From Cytidiella melzeri (lineage: Eukaryota > Basidiomycota > Agaricomycetes > Polyporales > Irpicaceae): 10,745 nt of DNA. Made by a program: the position numbers and the translations under genes. This document shows positions 1 to 7,660 of this stretch, in pieces. Within the stretch, counting starts at the first letter, position 1. Each line of letters starts with the position of its first letter. The DNA lies in contig JABYQR010000716.1 in NCBI GenBank assembly GCA_022592445.1, forward strand, positions 1-10,745, in the 5' to 3' direction. The notes below the pieces were generated by a model that searched no databases, was not told where the DNA came from, and saw only the letters and a list, made by a program, of their open reading frames with translations.

Positions 1-141
1 AACAAGTGGTACGTAATCTCAATGCTCAATTTAGCAGCTCATACATATTGAGTTGCTGTCTAGTTTGAGCAGCACCATCAAGATCTCTATGGCACAGGCC
101 TGCCTTTGAAGCGGCCTAACTAGTCAAGTAGGCATATCTAG

Positions 142-734
142 AACCTTCTCTTTGAGCTGTCCAAGAGTGAAGACAAGGACAACTTAGAGTCTCGAGATCC
201 ATCAGTCTTGCTGCACAGCCCAGCATTGACGTCCTCTGCGTGGAAAGCTGAGTATCATGAGTATATCAACTCAACAGAGCTTATACCCAATGTAATGGGT
301 GTGGTTCCCTGGTGGGGTGTGAGTAGTGTTGGTTTTTGCATCAACAATTGCTCGTTAAACATATCTACACTACAGCTTCAGTCACAGTGCTGGCCCGTGT
401 GGGCATCCCTTGCACAAGACTACCTTGCAATTCAAGCAACATCAGTTTCAAGTGAGCAAGCGTTCTCGCAAGGAGGGCTTACTATTAGCGACAGACATGC
501 ATGCTTAAAAAAGGCAATGTTGTCAAGGCCCTCCAATTACTCAAGTGCGCCATTTGCCACAATCCTATATTTCACAGCCCCGGCCCTAACAGCTGTACCG
601 AGAAGGAAGTAGAGGATTTGAATGTGCAGGCAGAGTTGGGTGAGAGCAGCGAGAAGGATAACAGCACTCCTTGGGGCATTGTATTACTAGATGACAGTGA
701 CAAGGAATTGTATAAGGAGACGGGTTCTGCTTAA
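142..734 (+). pseudogene. hAT-family transposase, C-terminal part (broken)
   Basis: This is the C-terminal dimerisation region of a hAT DNA transposase, which in intact elements supports multimerisation of the cut-and-paste enzyme in the nucleus. The reading frame is open from 142, after a TAG at 139-141. It carries a WW dipeptide, then after a 57-nt intron (319-375) the segment WPVWASLAQDYLAIQATSVS followed by SEQAFSQGG, matching the hAT C-terminal pattern of W/LAxDYL/SSVSSExAFS. The conserved helix that should follow (VVKALQLLKCAICHN) lies in the -1 frame, so the frame breaks at the A run 507-512; that second frame ends at 734 with an acidic tail. The N-terminal and catalytic parts are missing from the window. 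The family assignment is firm; whether the break is a lost A or programmed slippage cannot be told from one copy. A relic is most likely. Confidence 0.8.
319..375 (+). other. 57-nt phase-0 intron in the hAT transposase
   Basis: The segment begins GTGAGT and ends TACAG, with TTAAAC available as a branch site. Removing it joins WWG directly to LQSQCWPVWASLA, which restores the usual short spacing between the WW pair and the WASLA motif in hAT proteins of this group. It is 57 nt long, a multiple of three, and contains no stop in frame, so unspliced RNA would also be translatable. Confidence 0.65.
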
Positions 735-940
735 GAATACGGGCTGCCGTGCGCATAGAGTCCAGCAAAACCTGGTGCTATTCTATCATTTCTTTGAATG
801 GATTTTTGGGCTTGTCAGGCTTGAGCCACTATCAGGCCCTGTCTTACTGGCCTTGTTGGCTTTTGGCCTGGCCCTTCTATCCTGTAGACCAAGGACCTTG
901 AAAGCCAGGACAAATCCGGGTCTCTCAGGCCAAGCCAGGC
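735..940 (+). mobile_element. 3' tail of the hAT element
   Basis: Non-coding sequence after the transposase stop. From about 815 it is dense in CAGGC, AGGCC and GGCCT words on both strands, typical of the subterminal region where hAT transposases bind. The exact element end and terminal inverted repeat cannot be placed because a solo LTR was inserted at 941-945 and the 5' end of the element is outside the window. Confidence 0.45.
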
Positions 941-945
941 CAAAT
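941..945. repeat. Left target-site duplication of solo LTR copy 1 (CAAAT)
   Basis: Matches 1507-1511 exactly; 5-bp duplications are usual for LTR-retrotransposon integrases. Confidence 0.8.
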
Positions 946-1506
946 TAACAAAGTGGAATATGTGTGCGAGGGGTAGAGGCTGTTAAGCTTCGAAGATGAG
1001 TCTTATTATTCTTGCTGCTTCAGCAGCTCTGCTTATATACATGTCTGTATCTACTTATGTAAGCGACTACTATACATGTCTACTTCAGCTATTCTACTGT
1101 ACTACTAAGTGCATGACTCATGCATGACTCATGCTATGAGTGCATGACTCATGCATGACTCATTGTATGACTTGGTTCAGCACTTGTACCAGAGGCGTAC
1201 ATAACGAGTAAATGACTCATGCTAGTACTTGTCCTCAGATGTATGCTTTAGGCATCCACTGGAGTCATATGTGCTTTCCATGTCATTTCCTATGCTACTA
1301 GAACACAGGCGTACATATATGTATAGTATTACTACAACCCATATCTGTACGTCTCAGCTAATGTGATGGTTACTACTAGAGTTTCCATATACGGCTGCAT
1401 AATTCCCATACTAAGACTGTGGGAATTCTGCTACCTAAAGCGTCCTTGTAATAAGGCGTGGGAAACTACATATCATATCATATTATTATATTATATAGTT
1501 TTAACA
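946..1506 (-). mobile_element. Solo LTR, minus orientation (copy 1)
   Basis: A 561-bp LTR flanked by a perfect 5-bp target duplication, CAAAT at 941-945 and 1507-1511. In its own orientation it begins TGTTAAAAC and ends CACTTTGTTA. The same sequence occurs in opposite orientation at 7367-7923, about 95% identical by eye. No internal retrotransposon sequence is attached on either side, so it is a solo LTR left by recombination between the LTRs of one element. It contains a TATATAAG box about 100 bp before its 3' end (near 1033-1040 on the plus strand) and five TGACTCA sites. The parent superfamily (Copia or Gypsy) cannot be told from the LTR. Confidence 0.85.
1114..1219. promoter_or_regulatory. 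Cluster of five TGACTCA sites in solo LTR copy 1
   Basis: TGACTCA starts at 1114, 1125, 1145, 1156 and 1213. This heptamer is the known site for Gcn4/AP-1 type bZIP factors (Gcn4 in yeast, Cpc1/CpcA in filamentous fungi). Several sites sit in the longer palindrome GCATGACTCATGC and two pairs are 11 bp apart, about one helical turn. They lie upstream of the LTR TATA box, so in U3. Binding is inferred, not shown. Confidence 0.5.
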
Positions 1507-1511
1507 CAAAT
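1507..1511. repeat. Right target-site duplication of solo LTR copy 1 (CAAAT)
   Basis: Matches 941-945 exactly and directly abuts the LTR end TTTTAACA. Confidence 0.8.
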
Positions 1512-1532
1512 GCATCACTAGGCGGGGGACTT

Positions 1533-1750
1533 AGTATTGATGGGAGAAAGGGAGGGAGACGTTGCTGACACTCAGTATTGATGGAGGGAAAGTGCTGGGA
1601 AGGTGTGGGGTCAGAATTGATGGGAGGAAGGGAAGGAGATGTTGCTGACACTCAGTATTGATGGAGGAAACCGCTGGGAAGGCAGGGAGGTCGGTATTGA
1701 TGGGAGGAAGGGAGGGAGACATTACCAATGATATGCCCAGAAACCGCTGG
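1533..1750. repeat. 80-bp tandem array built from about 40-bp monomers
   Basis: Units start at 1533, 1613 and 1693, exactly 80 bp apart; the third is diverged after about 1723 but regains AAACCGCTGG at 1741-1750. Inside each of the first two units the motif AGTATTGATGG recurs at half length (1574, 1654), giving two monomer types of about 41 and 39 bp. The plus strand is strongly purine-rich (GGGAGGAAGGGAGGGAGA). Confidence 0.8.
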
Positions 1751-3130
1751 ACATGCAACAAGCTCAACGGGAACCCCTTCTCGCAAACGAGCAGAGCTCC
1801 TTGTCACTCGAGAGCCCTTGCAAGACGTCTTGAGGATTGTGCGAGAGCTGGTTCTGAAGCTTGCTCCTCGAGCTGGTTCTACAGCTTGCTTCTCGAGCTT
1901 GTCATACAGCTCACATCTCGAGCTTGTCTATGGCTCAGCCCTTTGGGCACTTGAGCTTGTGCTCCCTTGAGTTATGGTTTGAGTTTTTGCGCAAGTTCCT
2001 GTCCATGTCTCTCGCAAGTTTTGGGCAGCCTCGAGCACATTGGCACTTTCCCTTGCCACTCTTGGTTTCCATGCAGCCCCCTTGCGGCAACAAGCTCAAA
2101 CAAGGCACACTTCTTGCAAACAAGCAGAGATCTCGAGAACCCTTGGATCCCGTGGCTCTTCTCATAAATAGGGGAACCTCAAGCAGCCTCTCTCTCTCTT
2201 CATCAATCCCCCAAACTCGTCACTACCAGGGCTTGTTTCCATTGCACTGCCTCCTTCTCCTGTGTGGACTCGAGTCACCAAGCCTTTGTTTGATTGGATG
2301 CTTGTGGTTCAGCTGCACAAGAAGCAGTGTACTCCTTGTTCTTGTGACAAGTTTCATGATTGCCCCTTGTTTCATCTTACACTGCCCTCTCTCACTGCCT
2401 CGCTCTCCCACAGACCTTGAATTTGATATGGACTTTCCTGCAGTAGTATTTATATACAGCGTGTTTGTACCTCGAGTAGCTCAGAATACGACACCCCCCG
2501 TGTTTCCTCCTTCAAGTTTGCCTCTGCAAGCCTTGCATCTTGCGTCTTGTGCCTCCCTGCTCCTTGCATCTCGCGTCTCGAGCCTACTTGTAGTGTGTAT
2601 ATCTCATTTGTGTTGCATTCTCGAGCCCTCTTGTGTTCCTCACTGCATTTATTCTACTGCATTATTTCACTGTGTCCTCCTTTGAAGCCATCATTTACGT
2701 TCTCTTGGCCACTGCGTTTATTTTGTGTTCCTTTCACTGCCCTGCGTTTTAAAGCCACATCTCTCTTTCACTTGGCAACTGCAATTCACTGTGTTTTCTC
2801 CTTTCCTCTCACCCCTCACAACCTCTTCTCATTGTTTCACTCAACCTTTGAGCTTTCCCACCATTACCCTCTTGGGTTCTTTACCTCACGCCCTGTAAAT
2901 CCCTCGGTGTGCATCACTGTCATTTCTTGCACTTCTTTGCATACCCAATCCCCTCCTCTTTCCCCTAGTTGTAGTGTGGCTCCCACCTACCACTTGCACT
3001 TCTCACCTCTTGTCACTTTGCGCTGTATCTTGTTGCATCTCATTGCTTTTGAGCCACATCTCGTTGCTTTGCACCGAATCTTGTCGCGTCTTGTTGCCTC
3101 TGTCACAGATTTTCAATGTTTCTATTAGAC
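1751..3130. repeat. Pyrimidine-rich, CTCGAG-rich low-complexity block
   Basis: About 1.4 kb with a C/T-rich plus strand. Near its left end a 25-bp repeat starts at 1845, 1870, 1895 and 1920 (core GAGCTGGTTCTACAGCTTGC). A diverged duplication pairs roughly 1759-1820 with 2090-2146 (CAAGCTCAA ... GCAAACAAGCAGAG ... CTCGAGA). CTCGAG occurs ten times between 1807 and 2625. A TATA-like CATAAATAGG at about 2163 followed by a CT run at 2189-2201 resembles a fungal core promoter. Long open frames here are Ser/Leu/Cys-rich with no domain I recognise and follow from the base composition, so I call no gene. Confidence 0.6.
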
Positions 3131-3166
3131 TTGCCTTACCAGGCAACGGTATTATTGGGAATATTT

Positions 3167-3300
3167 AAGCGCTTGTCAAGTGCTTATCCAGCACTTATCC
3201 GGCGTCTATTTAGGCGCTTATCCAGCGTCTATTTGGCGCTTATCAGGTGCTTATTCCGGCGCTTATTCTCAGCGCCTATCAATTGATGCGCTGATGCGCC
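3167..3300. repeat. Degenerate minisatellite of GCGCTTATC-type units
   Basis: About ten variants of GCGCTTATCC, GTGCTTATCC, GCGTCTATTT and GGCGCTTATT follow each other, spaced roughly 11-13 bp, ending in TGATGCGCTGATGCGCC. Such short repeats are common in transposon ends and LTR U3 regions, and the block directly precedes the LTR-like promoter at 3331. Confidence 0.6.
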
Positions 3301-3354
3301 TCCTGTCTCTGATGCGCTGATGCACTCCTTTCCTTATCTGTGTATCACATGATA

Positions 3355-3394
3355 GAACTCTCTGGAACCTGGTGGAACATGCTGGAACTATGAT
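3355..3394. repeat. 10-bp GAAC tandem repeat
   Basis: GAAC starts at 3355, 3365, 3375 and 3385 with units of the form GAACCTGGTG. The unit equals about one helical turn. A nearby AGAACATTCC (about 3406) fits the heat-shock element pattern nGAAnnTTCn, but only as a single dimer. Confidence 0.6.
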
Positions 3395-3782
3395 GTCATA
3401 GTATAGAACATTCCATTAGATGATGTCATAGTTCTCTAGCCTTGTCTTAGAACAAGCTAGAACAAGTCTAGCCTTGGAACTGGGTCATGGGGTCAGGTCA
3501 TGGGGACAATTGCTATTGGTTGATTATTGAAGTGGCACCACTAGGGCATAGGGCATGCTTAGTAAGGTAGATAACTTTGCTTACTCATGTAGGTATTAGG
3601 GGTCTTAGGGTAGTACCTGGGGTCCTCCCCTTCATGTATATATAGAGGCACTCCTGAGGGCATATCCCCTCAGTCTTATCCACTCTGTTGAACCAGGACT
3701 ACTCAGTACCCACCAGTACTTCGCTCACCACCACTCTAACTCTCTATCTCACACTATCTCCCCAAGTTTATCAACTTATGTG

Positions 3783-3846
3783 GTGAGTAGTAACCCTTAC
3801 TGTTACAGCCTCTTGCTGCATTGTATCACCTCTCGTTTGTGTTCAG
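3783..3846 (+). other. Candidate 64-nt leader intron
   Basis: Begins GTGAGTAG directly after ACTTATGTG and ends TGTGTTCAG. It lies about 145 bp downstream of the TATA box of the LTR-like region. No strong branch site is obvious, so this rests on the splice junctions alone. Confidence 0.3.
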
Positions 3847-3997
3847 GTGCAGCCTAGAACTCTTGGACCCACTCACATCACATAATCACTCCGCCTCTGT
3901 TACTACTTACACACGTGATCACCTCCCTTGAGGTCTGGTGTGTTTGTGCCTGGTCCCTCCGTGTCCAGGGGGTGTGTTAGTGTCTTACCGACAGACA

Positions 3998-4014
3998 ACA
4001 CTCAGTATTGATGG
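3998..4014. repeat. Dispersed single copy of the 1533-array monomer (type A)
   Basis: ACACTCAGTATTGATGG matches 17 bases of the array at 1568-1584 exactly. It abuts the presumed 3' end of the LTR-like region. Confidence 0.55.
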
Positions 4015-4550
4015 GATAAAATATGAGGGTGCCACTATGGCCTGGCAGTAACACGGAGGTGACAAGCCAGTTGATGGATGCATCATGTGCATGTTGATAA
4101 CATAGCTACATAACACTCTGATATGCAGACTTTGGGTCATTACTCTACACGGTGTTGCAGAGCAACTGCTGCTATACTGATAATTCTAACAAGGAGAGAG
4201 AAGTAGATATGGAAGGGGGAGGGGGATCTGCAAGGACAACAACAAGGTCAGAGTCAATGAGGGTTTGGGTCTGGACTATTGATTAATAAGGCAGGATGTC
4301 ACATGACCTGGGTTAGGGTTAGGTCCAGTAACACTCCTAGCTGAAAAAATCAGCACTCCAGATAGGTGCATTATACTGTAAACTTAAAACTGTGATGGAA
4401 AAATCTGGTCTCTGTTGGACTATGCATGTTACACGGCAATAACAGCTTTATCCATTGTTTAACTGGTAGTACGCACTACATAGCTGTTAGAGCTGCTTAC
4501 AATTAAAAGATAGTATTATTACAGATGATGATGCAGAGAAGAATAATGGT
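4015..4550. other. Non-coding stretch without recognised features
   Basis: No convincing open frame, RNA gene or element end was found here. It holds a short telomere-like run (4310-4323) and a purine-rich patch around 4190-4230. Confidence 0.4.
4310..4323 (+). repeat. Short interstitial telomere-like sequence
   Basis: GGGTTAGGGTTAGG, just over two units of TTAGGG, the telomere repeat of most filamentous fungi. Too short to show a former chromosome end. Confidence 0.35.
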
Positions 4551-4659
4551 TACCAAAAAGGAAATCCCCAGCAAAGAAAAATGTTTTGGGTTGAGACAGC
4601 AACAAGAATAGATAGAAATGTGAGACAGTCAGGTACGTCGGGCGCGCAAGGTAGAAAAA

Positions 4660-4800
4660 ACAGGGATGGCGCAAGGGCTACGACGGGATAGGGACAGGAA
4701 AGGTGGGAGAAGGGGCTGGATGGGCAAGGGTGAAAGAGGCATAGAAAGAGCAAGAGAAGGGCACAGGAGGAGGGGGTGGGGAGTAGTGGAGTGGTGCGAT
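4660..4800. repeat. Purine-rich low-complexity tract
   Basis: The plus strand is mostly G and A (AGGAGGGGGTGGGGAGTAGT and similar). The minus strand has a 99-codon open frame over 4550-4849, but its Leu/Pro/Ser-rich translation reflects composition and matches nothing I know. Confidence 0.45.
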
Positions 4801-4850
4801 CATGGCGAGACAATATACAGTGTGTAAATAAGGAAAAGTGCATATACAAT

Positions 4851-5396
4851 GTGAATGGTACGTTTCAAGAATTCATGAGTATGTGAATGACCTCAATCTC
4901 TTCAACTTGTATTGGGACCTTCACCAATGCTTTGCTGATTAACTGTTGACGTTGACTGTTGAAAGATCAAACATGCCAATCACCGCATAGATAAAGGTGC
5001 TACTCCAGTATGCAAATGGTGTGAGCACCTGTTCAGATTCAAAGTCTATGTCAATTTGCTGTGCTTACCAGGTAAGGATGCCACTTCTTTCTTGAGGCAT
5101 GAACTTCAGGTTCTCAGTGGCAATTTGCATAAACAAACAAATTGTGAATTCAACGCTAATAGTACAATAGAAAAGCCATGTTATCCGGAGACCTCTTTGC
5201 AGTCACTTTCACCTCTAGGTGTACCACAGACGGAACATGCCAGATGGTCTGATTTGTTTGTTCTGAAGAGGTGTTAGCCATCAACATGCAATCTTTGTAT
5301 AATAAGATTAGCACATACAGTGTGCACACCATGGTACTGAACATAACGTGGTCAGAATCGCCATACATGTAGTCGCTTGAACTGACATGGACATAC
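4851..5396. other. Decayed minus-strand sequence downstream of the WLM exon
   Basis: The later WLM exons should lie here on the minus strand, yet neither the expected FAGRNWN-type segment nor the HELAH zinc motif was found in any minus frame. A 30-codon minus segment at 4939-5028 (VLTPFAYWSSTFIYAVIGMF and on) follows a CAG acceptor, and a second short segment lies about 4860-4970 (SKALVKVPIQVEEIEVIHIL). They look protein-like but are in different frames and I cannot tie them to a family. Confidence 0.25.
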
Positions 5397-5556
5397 CTCC
5401 TCAATGCTGTTCACCTGAAGTTGATGAGCCTTCATGACAGGCTTGACATGCGCCATCAAGGCTCGGAGCAGCTGCATCCCGGACTGGCAGAGGGACAATG
5501 AAGTTGACGTATGAATTAGGGTTGGCCTCCCGTTCATTGAGCCTGTGGTGCACCAT
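5397..5556 (-). pseudogene. WLM-domain (Wss1-like) metalloprotease, first exon only, frameshifted
   Basis: The minus-strand ATG at 5556 opens MVHHRLNEREANPNSYVNFI, the characteristic N-terminus of fungal WLM proteins. After 27 residues the frame breaks near 5470-5482, and the next frame reads QLLRALMAHVKPVMKAHQLQ then VNSIEE, the first conserved helix of the WLM domain. It ends at a strong donor, GAG followed by GTATGT (5396 downward), at a position and phase typical of these genes. WLM proteases (Wss1/SPRTN relatives) are zinc enzymes that cut proteins crosslinked to DNA in the nucleus. Here the catalytic HExxH part, in later exons, is absent, so this is a truncated relic. A separate broken gene on the same strand ends 65 bp upstream. 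The family call rests on about 50 residues. Confidence 0.7.
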
Positions 5557-5621
5557 CTAGATGGAGATGGACATTGGTAAGGATGTATGCAGCTTGCGAC
5601 GGAACTCACCTCAGAGTCTGT
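5557..5621. other. 65-bp gap between two same-strand genes
   Basis: On the minus strand it contains GAG then GTGAGT (about 5609) and ends CATCTAG immediately before the WLM ATG. This can be read as a 5' leader intron of the WLM gene. Confidence 0.3.
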
Positions 5622-6522
5622 TCAATCCAACTTATGCAGCTGGGCAACACAGTCGCACAAGATGCGGGAGCAATTGGACGCCACAAGCAGTCCCAGAACG
5701 ATACAGGTGTCTACAACAACTGAGATGGCAAAAGCAGGAGTAAAACCAGCAGTGAGGGTGAGGCCGAGAGCAACGGCAAGGGCGAAGGTGCAGAAGGAAG
5801 AGGGAAAGGACAAGAAACGCTGAGGGCGAGGACATGGAAGGAAGCGGGCGAGAGAAAAGGCAAAAGCGAGAGTGAGAGCAGTCAAGGGCAAGGGCAACAA
5901 TGAGGGCAAGGGTAACAACGAGGGAGAGGGCAAGGGCAACAACAAGGGAGAGGGTGAGGGCAACAACAAGGGCAACAACAAGGAAGAGGGCGAGGGCAAT
6001 GAGGGCGAGGGAGAGGGTGGGGGCAAGGGCAATGAGGGCAACAAGGGCAACAAGGGCAAGGGCAATGAGGGCAACAAGGGCAAGGGCAAGGGCAAGGGCA
6101 AGGGCAACAACAAGGGCAAAAGTGAGGGCAACAACAACTCACTGTTGTAACCAATGATGACAGACACATCTGCAGTTGGATTGAGTGAGACGGCTTAAGT
6201 GTTGTGTAACTCTGCGGCCGCTCATTCTCGCACCTTCCCACAGACATGTTGTATGGAGAAAGGGAGATGAGAAAGGTGACAGACATGACTTACCGTTCAA
6301 GTGGGTGCAACCAGGGCTCAGCTGCGTAGCTAGTTAAGCGTAGCAAGGGCTGAAGATGAGAAGGTGACGTACCTGCAGTCCAAAACCTGCCAATCCTATC
6401 CCAATCCTACCCCACAAGACCTCCTTTGCGTCTGGCCAGCAAACTAGTGTCGTCAGACTGCTTGATGCGGTTTTTGACTACACCACAGGCGTGTCAAGTT
6501 GGTACCATGCCACAAGCGTGTA
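5622..6522 (-). pseudogene. Unrecognised membrane-protein gene, four exons, one in-frame stop
   Basis: On the minus strand four segments join in consistent phase across GT-AG introns: 6522-6373 (50 codons), 6321-6294, 6169-6143 and 5719-5622, ending in TGA. Introns are 6372-6322 (51 nt, GTACGT ... CTTAAC ... CAG), 6293-6170 (124 nt, GTAAGT ... CTGCAG) and 6142-5720 (423 nt, GTGAGT ... CTCAG). The spliced product has hydrophobic stretches around WGRIGIGLAGFGLQ and IVVDTCIVLGLLVA, so membrane segments are likely; near the end lies NCSRILCDCVAQLHKLD. A TAG at 6480-6478 interrupts the first segment, and no upstream exon or start was identified. I do not recognise the family. The two small exons (28 and 27 nt) are supported only by splice sites and phase. 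It may be a relic of a host gene next to the WLM gene. Confidence 0.35.
5880..6135. repeat. GGGCAA/GGGCAACAA minisatellite
   Basis: Mixed 6-, 9- and 12-bp units of GGGCAA, GGGCAACAA and GAGGGCAA fill about 250 bp with hardly any interruption; 5740-5880 is a diverged purine-rich extension. In one plus frame it reads as a Lys-Gly-Asn-Glu repeat (92 codons), in others as Arg-Ala-Thr or, on the minus strand, Leu-Pro. All frames being open is what triplet-multiple units produce, so I do not call a protein. It lies wholly inside the 423-nt intron proposed for the minus-strand gene. Confidence 0.75.
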
Positions 6523-7242
6523 CTGGACAATGAGTGGCGAGGAGGAGGGCAACAAGGGCGAGGACGAGTTGGAGGTGATGGCAAGAAGTGTGTTGGAGCG
6601 GACACAGCAAGAGGGGAAAAATAGGAAGTGGCAGGGGATTACCATATTGGGCACTAATATTGTTGTGGGCAATAATAGTAGTAATAATACTATCTTTTAT
6701 TTGTAACATATAGGCTGTTATGTCCTTGTTAGCTTGGCAATTTGGCCATCATGGCAATTATATTAGCTTAGTGATGTAGGAGGTTCAGGTGGTTATGATC
6801 TTTCCAGATGCAAATGGAAGACACTTACATATGTTCATCACATGATCCTATACTAATTAAGAGATAGCCCTACTGGTGCATCCATACCGTCCTGATCAAA
6901 GCCTGGGAAAATCTGATTATTTTTAGAACTGCTGTACAGCCCTAACCATCACAGCTATCAAAAATCGGACTTCAGATACCAAATCAGGGTGATACACAAG
7001 TGCAATAAACATATACATATACTACTAACTGCAGGGATTGACAGAGGCAATATAGATCAGGCGACCAACCCAACAAGGCAAGATAAGCGCCCAAGTGCCC
7101 TGCCGAGCAGACAGACCTCCCAGGCACATTTGATAATGATTTCACAGCTGAATTATCCATTGGGCAGCCAGGAACCATCATTTGATTGATGTGGCCGCTT
7201 TTTTGGCTTTTAATATTTGGGAGCTTATTTTACCTACTAAAC
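6523..7242. other. Region without a recognised gene
   Basis: Next to the minus-strand gene (6535-6620) the plus strand is purine-rich again, with GAGGGCAACAAGGGCGAGG like the minisatellite. The rest is AT-rich. A minus-strand open frame at 6984-7181 (65 codons, including HLGAYLALLGWSPDLYCLCQ) looks protein-like but matches nothing I can name. AAAAATCGGACTTCAGAT at about 6960 resembles AAAAAATCAGCACTCCAGAT at about 4344. Confidence 0.35.
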
Positions 7243-7243
7243 T

Positions 7244-7260
7244 GGGTCAGAATTGATGGG
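7244..7260. repeat. Dispersed single copy of the 1533-array monomer (type B)
   Basis: GGGTCAGAATTGATGGG matches 17 bases of the array at 1608-1624 exactly, the other monomer type from the one found at 3998. Confidence 0.55.
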
Positions 7261-7361
7261 CCCACCCATTATAGATAGCAGCTGGTTAGCAAGTATAAAT
7301 ATATTCCACTTCTTTCACCACCTAACAGATTATAGCCACACTAATGCATCCACCTGTGTGG

Positions 7362-7366
7362 GTTTT
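7362..7366. repeat. Left target-site duplication of solo LTR copy 2 (GTTTT)
   Basis: Matches 7924-7928 exactly. Confidence 0.8.
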
Positions 7367-7375
7367 TGTTAAAAC

Positions 7376-7411
7376 TATATAATATAATATAATATAATAT
7401 AATATAATATG
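7376..7411. repeat. AATAT microsatellite
   Basis: About six to seven 5-bp units (TATAATATAATATAATATAA and on) near the 5' end of solo LTR copy 2. Confidence 0.85.
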
Positions 7412-7660
7412 TAGTTTCCCACGCCTTATTACAAGGACGCTTTACGTAGCAGAGTTCCCACAGTCTTAGTATGGGAATTATGCAGCCGTATATGGAAACT
7501 CTAGTAGTAACCATCACATTAGCTGAAACGTACAGAAATGGGTTGTAATAGTACTATACATATATGTACGCCTGTGTTCTAGCAGCATAGGAAATGACAT
7601 GGAAAGCACGTATGACTCCAGTGGATGCCTATAGTATACATCTGAGGACAAGTACTAGCA

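Larger units (their letters stand above)
3331..3997 (+). mobile_element. LTR-like promoter and leader, probable old solo LTR
   Basis: The stretch has the order expected of a fungal LTR read on the plus strand: TGATGTCATAGT repeats at about 3392 and 3422, a TATATATAGAGG box near 3637, a C/T-rich start region (3660-3760), a GT-AG intron candidate at 3783-3846 and a C/T-rich leader ending in ACCGACAGACA. Composition and signals resemble the leader of the Gypsy element at 8491-9319. No retrotransposon coding sequence follows. I could not find a matching 5-bp target duplication, so both ends are approximate and the call is an inference. Confidence 0.4.

Noticed and set aside
1861..2685. A 274-codon plus-strand open frame.
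   Set aside because: Ser/Leu/Cys-rich translation of a C/T-rich repeat block, no domain, start inside the 25-bp repeat; other frames are equally open.
2547..3128. A 193-codon plus-strand open frame.
   Set aside because: Same pyrimidine-rich composition, repeated SHLVALH-like runs from degenerate repeats, no recognisable family.
3331..3997. Firm solo LTR with exact ends.
   Set aside because: All 5-bp words around the likely 3' end were compared with words preceding TG upstream and none matched, so ends are left approximate.
4550..4849. Minus-strand 99-codon membrane-like protein.
   Set aside because: Low-complexity Leu/Pro/Ser translation of a purine-rich tract without a family match.
5880..6135. 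CRISPR-like array.
   Set aside because: Units are 6-12 bp with no unique spacers.
5872..6150. A Lys-Gly-Asn-Glu repeat protein on the plus strand.
   Set aside because: Pure repeat translation with no non-repeat domain; all frames through the repeat are open because units are multiples of three.
5622..6167. A continuous 181-codon minus-strand protein with a long Leu/Pro repeat.
   Set aside because: The Leu/Pro part is the GGGCAA minisatellite read in one frame; splice sites flank it, so it is better explained as an intron.
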